Shown: positions 60,562 through 64,000 of the stretch, one piece after another
Layout of the letters: each line of letters opens with the position of its first letter
Position numbering within the stretch: the stretch's first letter is position 1
DNA from: Daphnia pulex
Taxonomy: Eukaryota; Arthropoda; Branchiopoda; Diplostraca; Daphniidae
Length of the DNA: 64,000 bases
NCBI RefSeq assembly: GCF_021134715.1
Contig: NC_060019.1
Location: 10,306,001 to 10,370,000, forward strand
Reading direction: 5' to 3'
Program-made: the position numbers and the translations under genes
The notes under the pieces: model-generated
The model's database searches: none
What the model saw: the letters and a program-made list of their open reading frames with translations, nothing else
What the model was told of the DNA's origin: nothing

Positions 60562-63500
60562 ATGGCGTCATCCGTCAGTAGCAACGGCGGCAGCAATAAC
60601 GTCATGATCCGCAGCAAAAGCGATTCGATTGGAGTTGCGGGAGGTCACACGGCGACAGCGATGGATGAACGCAATACACAAGGAATCGGTGGCGGAGGCG
60701 TCGGCGGAGGCAATACGACGACGACGACGCTGATCGGAGGGTTGGCGACAGGTCCGGAAAGGCGGACAGCGACGACGGCCGACGATTCGGCCATTTCGTT
60801 CAGCGAGGAAGAGGAGGAAGAAGACGAAGACGAAATGGATGGCGAAGGAGATGATGACGAGGAGGAAGATGATCACCGGCCGGAATCGTCCGAGGCCAAC
60901 GCGGCGGCCGCTGCCGCTGCAGCCGCTTTCAACGCCGCCGCCGCTGCCGCCTTCCAGCGTCAACTTTTGGCCAATTTCCCACTCTTTCATCATGCGTCAG
61001 ACGGATCGAGTAAACTGGATAACGATCCATCAAACGCGTCGGCTGCGATGGAAGCCATGTCCTCCACCAACAACAGTCCCAATCCATTCGAGAGTTACAT
61101 CGCGGCGGCGGCAGCAGCCGCAGCCGCCGCCAACGCCGAGGCTCTCTTCCGCCAACACCAGCAGCAGCTGGCCATGTCCGGATCCGGAAGCCACGCCGCC
61201 AGACTCAGCGAGAAACGGACGGCCCACGACAGCGGCACAGACGACAACGACCTGTCTCTCGGCGGAGGTAAAGGCACTGATGGATCAGGAAGCGGCAAAA
61301 GCCCGGCCGGGATCCACCAGCAACCGCCGAGCAACAAGCGACGGAAGCAATCCAAGCCCGTGCGGATTAGCAGCGACCAAGAGCCGGGCGCCAACGACGA
61401 AAACGCCACGTCGGCCGTGACGGCATTTCTGGCCGCCCAAACGGCCGCCGCCGCTGCCGCCTTGTTCCACCAGAACAATCCGAACGCATCCAGCGAAGAA
61501 GAAGAGGAAGGAGTTCTCCTGCCACCGAATTCATCCGGCGCTAAACTCCTCAATGGCCAGCACCAGCAGCAAATGTTGGAGTGGGTGCGGGCGAATAATC
61601 ACATGATGACGGGCGGCGGAAGTCACGAGAGCGAGCAAGAAGAGGGTCAGATCATCCGCAGCTCATCGGCGAATTCATCCGGCGGTGGGCACATGTTCGA
61701 CCACCAATTGGCCAGTCGTCTGATGATGGCCGGCAATTCCTCGTCGGCGGCTGCCCGCAGTTTCGCCGACTTTCTGGCCTCGACGGCCGCCGGAGGTGGT
61801 AACGGCAAAGGATTTCCTTTATTTCCTTCGCCCGCTTACGGCGGAAGCTGGAATCAGCAGCAGCAGCAAATGATGATGAACATCATGTCGATGAATCGAT
61901 CCGGCGGAATGATGTTCGACGACGGCGAAGTGAGCCGGAGCAGTAGCCATTGCTCCGGATCGCCAACCGGCGGATTAGGAGGCAGCCACCACCACCACCA
62001 CTTGACGGATGCGAAAAAGAATCATCCAAACGACGAGAGCGGCGAACGATCCAGTTCCGATTCACCCTTCGCCTTCCGCAACATGCTGAAATACGGTGGG
62101 TCCGCTTCCGGCGGATTCTACCCCTCTGGCGGCCCGTCCGTCTCGTCGCCGTTCCTCTTCCCATTCCTGCAGTCATCGTCGGCCGGTAATTCTCCATTGG
62201 CCAATCACTCGATGGGCAGAGGCGCAAGCGGTGGGCTGTTGGGCTCACCGTCGGCCCTGGGCGGAAGCATCCGCATCTTCAACCACGAAGCCTACTGCGA
62301 GCTGTGCAACAAAGAGTTTTGCAACAAATACTTTCTCAAGACCCACAAGGCCAACAAGCACGGCATCTACGTCGACAATATCCCGCCGACGCCGACGCCA
62401 CCGACGACCAATGGTGGCGGAGGAGTCGTCGTCACTGGAGGCAGCACTACATCCGTCACCCCGGATGGTCGAATTTCCGGCCCGGCTTCAATTTCAACAC
62501 CATCCAGCAGCAGCACTGGCACTGGCATCGGCAGTAGCAACGGCGTCCAGTCTCTTCCGTTTTCGGTGTCGAGTTCATTCGGTCCGCCGTCCTTGTCGTT
62601 GACTGTGGGCGCCATGACGTATCCGATGCATCCGCCTTCCACGGAATTGGCTCCCATCGATCCGGCACCGCCCGTCACCTACTCGCCCATCATGACAACG
62701 TCGCCGTCAAAATCCATTTACCAGACCGGAGGGTTGTTGGCGTCGGCGTCGATGACGACGACATTGTCCACCTCGGCCACGACGACCATTCCGTCGCTGT
62801 CGGCCATCACGACGCCGACCAGCGGAATGAGCGCGCCACCCGGCGGATTGATGGACTTTTTCCCCATGTGGCCGTCGCAGACGTCCACTCCGCCCGTAAC
62901 GACGTCCAACAACACGCTGGCCGTTCCGTCGTCTCTCAATCCGATTTCGACGTCGGCCGTCTCGATGAAGCACAACCTACAGCACCTGCCGGGCGGAATC
63001 GTCAATCCGGAAGCCTACTGCGAACTGTGTCAGAAAGAGTTTTGCAACAAGTACTTCCTAAAGAGACACAAGGCCAAGATGCACGGCATCATTCCACCGG
63101 AAGGCAGCGCACCAACGACTCCCTCCTCTGCCGGAACTTCACTTCCATCATCCAGCGGCGGCGGTGGTGGTGGATCTTCATCCCACAAGAGGAGCAAGTC
63201 TCATTCGTCGAAACAAATAGCCCCACTGGCAATTCCAGCGGCAGCAGCAACAACGACTGCCGTTGATCTCATCAAAATTCCGATAACTCTTCCATCAACG
63301 GCCGTCACTTCTCCGGCTCGGAATATTCCTGCCAGCGGAAGCGAAGCGATCGCCGAACAGCCAGCAGCGGTCGCCGATCCTATCCAGGAATCCAACGGTA
63401 CGACGTCGACGGCCTTCAACCTTCTGATGCAAGGCGGACTGGGCAGTTTGGGCATCAAAAACGAAACAGGTGGATGCGGAAGCGGAGGTGTTTTGCCATC

Positions 63501-64000
63501 CAGCGGATCCAAATTGGATTTGAGCAACAGCAGCGGTGGCCGGCAGGACAACAACAGCTTGTCGCTTTTGAAAATCCCGACGCCGTCACTTTCGGCCATG
63601 TTCTCGACGCCATCGCCCATGATGGAATCTCATCCGGCTCGCATTCATCACTCGAAAACGCCTTCTTCATCTTCTTCTTCCGGCGGCGGAGGAGGTGGCG
63701 CCAACGGAAGCAGCGGAGGTGGCGGAGGCGGCGGCGGAATGGTGCCGCAGCAATTGTTTTCGCCGGAACGACTCCGCCAGATGGGCGTCATCAATACGGA
63801 AGCGTTTTGCGAGATTTGCTGCAAGGAATTCTGCAACAAATATTTTTTGCGGACGCACAAATTCAAGAAGCACGGAATCGGATCCATGCCCGAGCAGCAG
63901 CAGCAGCAGCAGCAGTCGTCGAGCCAGCAGTCGGATTCGTCCTCTTCGACCGGAATGATCCGCCAGCACCACTACAACAACAACAACAACAACAACAAGA
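60562..64000 (+). CDS. Large C2H2 protein with three spaced CELCxKEFCNKYFLKxH fingers, partial (>1,146 aa)
   Basis: The frame is open from ATG 60562 to the window edge with no intron, 1,146 codons seen. Three near-identical fingers start at residues 576, 817 and 1080 (62287, 63010, 63799), about 250 residues apart. Each fits C-x2-C-x12-H-x4-H, with an extra Cys inside the loop, preceded by NxEA[YF] and followed by HGI. Between them the protein is Ser/Gly/Thr/Pro-rich. The N-terminal part has an acidic run (about residues 79-100), poly-Ala stretches (e.g. near 115-130) and a basic SNKRRKQSKP signal near 255. Nuclear transcription or chromatin factor by inference. Single fingers repeated at long spacing are unusual. 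I cannot name the family. The frame ends in a poly-Asn run at the window edge. Confidence 0.85.
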   Translation, partial: MASSVSSNGGSNNVMIRSKSDSIGVAGGHTATAMDERNTQGIGGGGVGGGNTTTTTLIGGLATGPERRTATTADDSAISFSEEEEEEDEDEMDGEGDDDEEEDDHRPESSEANAAAAAAAAAFNAAAAAAFQRQLLANFPLFHHASDGSSKLDNDPSNASAAMEAMSSTNNSPNPFESYIAAAAAAAAAANAEALFRQHQQQLAMSGSGSHAARLSEKRTAHDSGTDDNDLSLGGGKGTDGSGSGKSPAGIHQQPPSNKRRKQSKPVRISSDQEPGANDENATSAVTAFLAAQTAAAAAALFHQNNPNASSEEEEEGVLLPPNSSGAKLLNGQHQQQMLEWVRANNHMMTGGGSHESEQEEGQIIRSSSANSSGGGHMFDHQLASRLMMAGNSSSAAARSFADFLASTAAGGGNGKGFPLFPSPAYGGSWNQQQQQMMMNIMSMNRSGGMMFDDGEVSRSSSHCSGSPTGGLGGSHHHHHLTDAKKNHPNDESGERSSSDSPFAFRNMLKYGGSASGGFYPSGGPSVSSPFLFPFLQSSSAGNSPLANHSMGRGASGGLLGSPSALGGSIRIFNHEAYCELCNKEFCNKYFLKTHKANKHGIYVDNIPPTPTPPTTNGGGGVVVTGGSTTSVTPDGRISGPASISTPSSSSTGTGIGSSNGVQSLPFSVSSSFGPPSLSLTVGAMTYPMHPPSTELAPIDPAPPVTYSPIMTTSPSKSIYQTGGLLASASMTTTLSTSATTTIPSLSAITTPTSGMSAPPGGLMDFFPMWPSQTSTPPVTTSNNTLAVPSSLNPISTSAVSMKHNLQHLPGGIVNPEAYCELCQKEFCNKYFLKRHKAKMHGIIPPEGSAPTTPSSAGTSLPSSSGGGGGGSSSHKRSKSHSSKQIAPLAIPAAAATTTAVDLIKIPITLPSTAVTSPARNIPASGSEAIAEQPAAVADPIQESNGTTSTAFNLLMQGGLGSLGIKNETGGCGSGGVLPSSGSKLDLSNSSGGRQDNNSLSLLKIPTPSLSAMFSTPSPMMESHPARIHHSKTPSSSSSSGGGGGGANGSSGGGGGGGGMVPQQLFSPERLRQMGVINTEAFCEICCKEFCNKYFLRTHKFKKHGIGSMPEQQQQQQQSSSQQSDSSSSTGMIRQHHYNNNNNNNK

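Noticed and set aside
60568..63972. Many long minus- and other-frame ORFs across the zinc-finger gene
   Set aside because: They are shadows of the GC- and repeat-rich plus-strand coding frame, which contains the fingers.
1..64000. CRISPR arrays, insertion sequences, rRNA or phage genes
   Set aside because: None seen. The window is eukaryotic with spliced genes throughout.

Overview
The window looks like chromosomal DNA of an arthropod, most probably a branchiopod crustacean of the Daphnia type. The evidence is short introns (about 55-75 bp) with GT/AG ends in most genes, proteins closest in my recollection to insect families, and a very simple-sequence-rich right half. The species assignment is inference. 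No prokaryotic, plasmid, phage or CRISPR feature was seen.

Left part (1-12.3 kb): the 3' portion of a ryanodine receptor gene (RyR, +), 44 constitutive exons coding for the last ~2,792 residues, including the RY repeats, EF hands, transmembrane domain, pore and C-terminal zinc site. It carries two unannotated-looking splice options: an in-frame 24-nt microexon and a duplicated exon that could be mutually exclusive with its neighbour.

14-35 kb is a compact block. In order: an unidentified nuclear protein with a CtBP-binding PLDLS motif (+); DTWD2, a tRNA-uridine aminocarboxypropyltransferase (+); a small single-pass membrane protein (-) overlapping DTWD2 antisense; two candidate spliced non-coding transcripts converging near 22.5 kb; U1 snRNP protein C (+); a USP31/USP43-type deubiquitinase (-, 13 exons); an LTR-like fragment; BORCS6/lyspersin (-); and a 515-residue unidentified protein with repeated SGLxPxKP motifs (-).

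37-48 kb is one gene on the minus strand, a CAAP1 homologue, with five coding exons and kilobase introns full of GA/CT, CA, AAC and CTT microsatellites and G-rich blocks. Its C terminus has a long extension with three SUMO-consensus motifs and a nine-His run. 48-60 kb has no coding sequence I can support. It is probably 5' UTR introns and a shared promoter region (about 54.5-55.4 kb) for CAAP1 and the last gene. From 60.56 kb to the window edge runs a >1,146-codon intronless open frame (+) for a large low-complexity nuclear protein with three widely spaced copies of an unusual C2H2 zinc finger.

There is no operon-like logic. The genes serve separate housekeeping or muscle/neuronal functions. 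Most coding models were checked by exon phase: the summed exon lengths are divisible by three in every case except BORCS6, where one exon edge is uncertain by one base.
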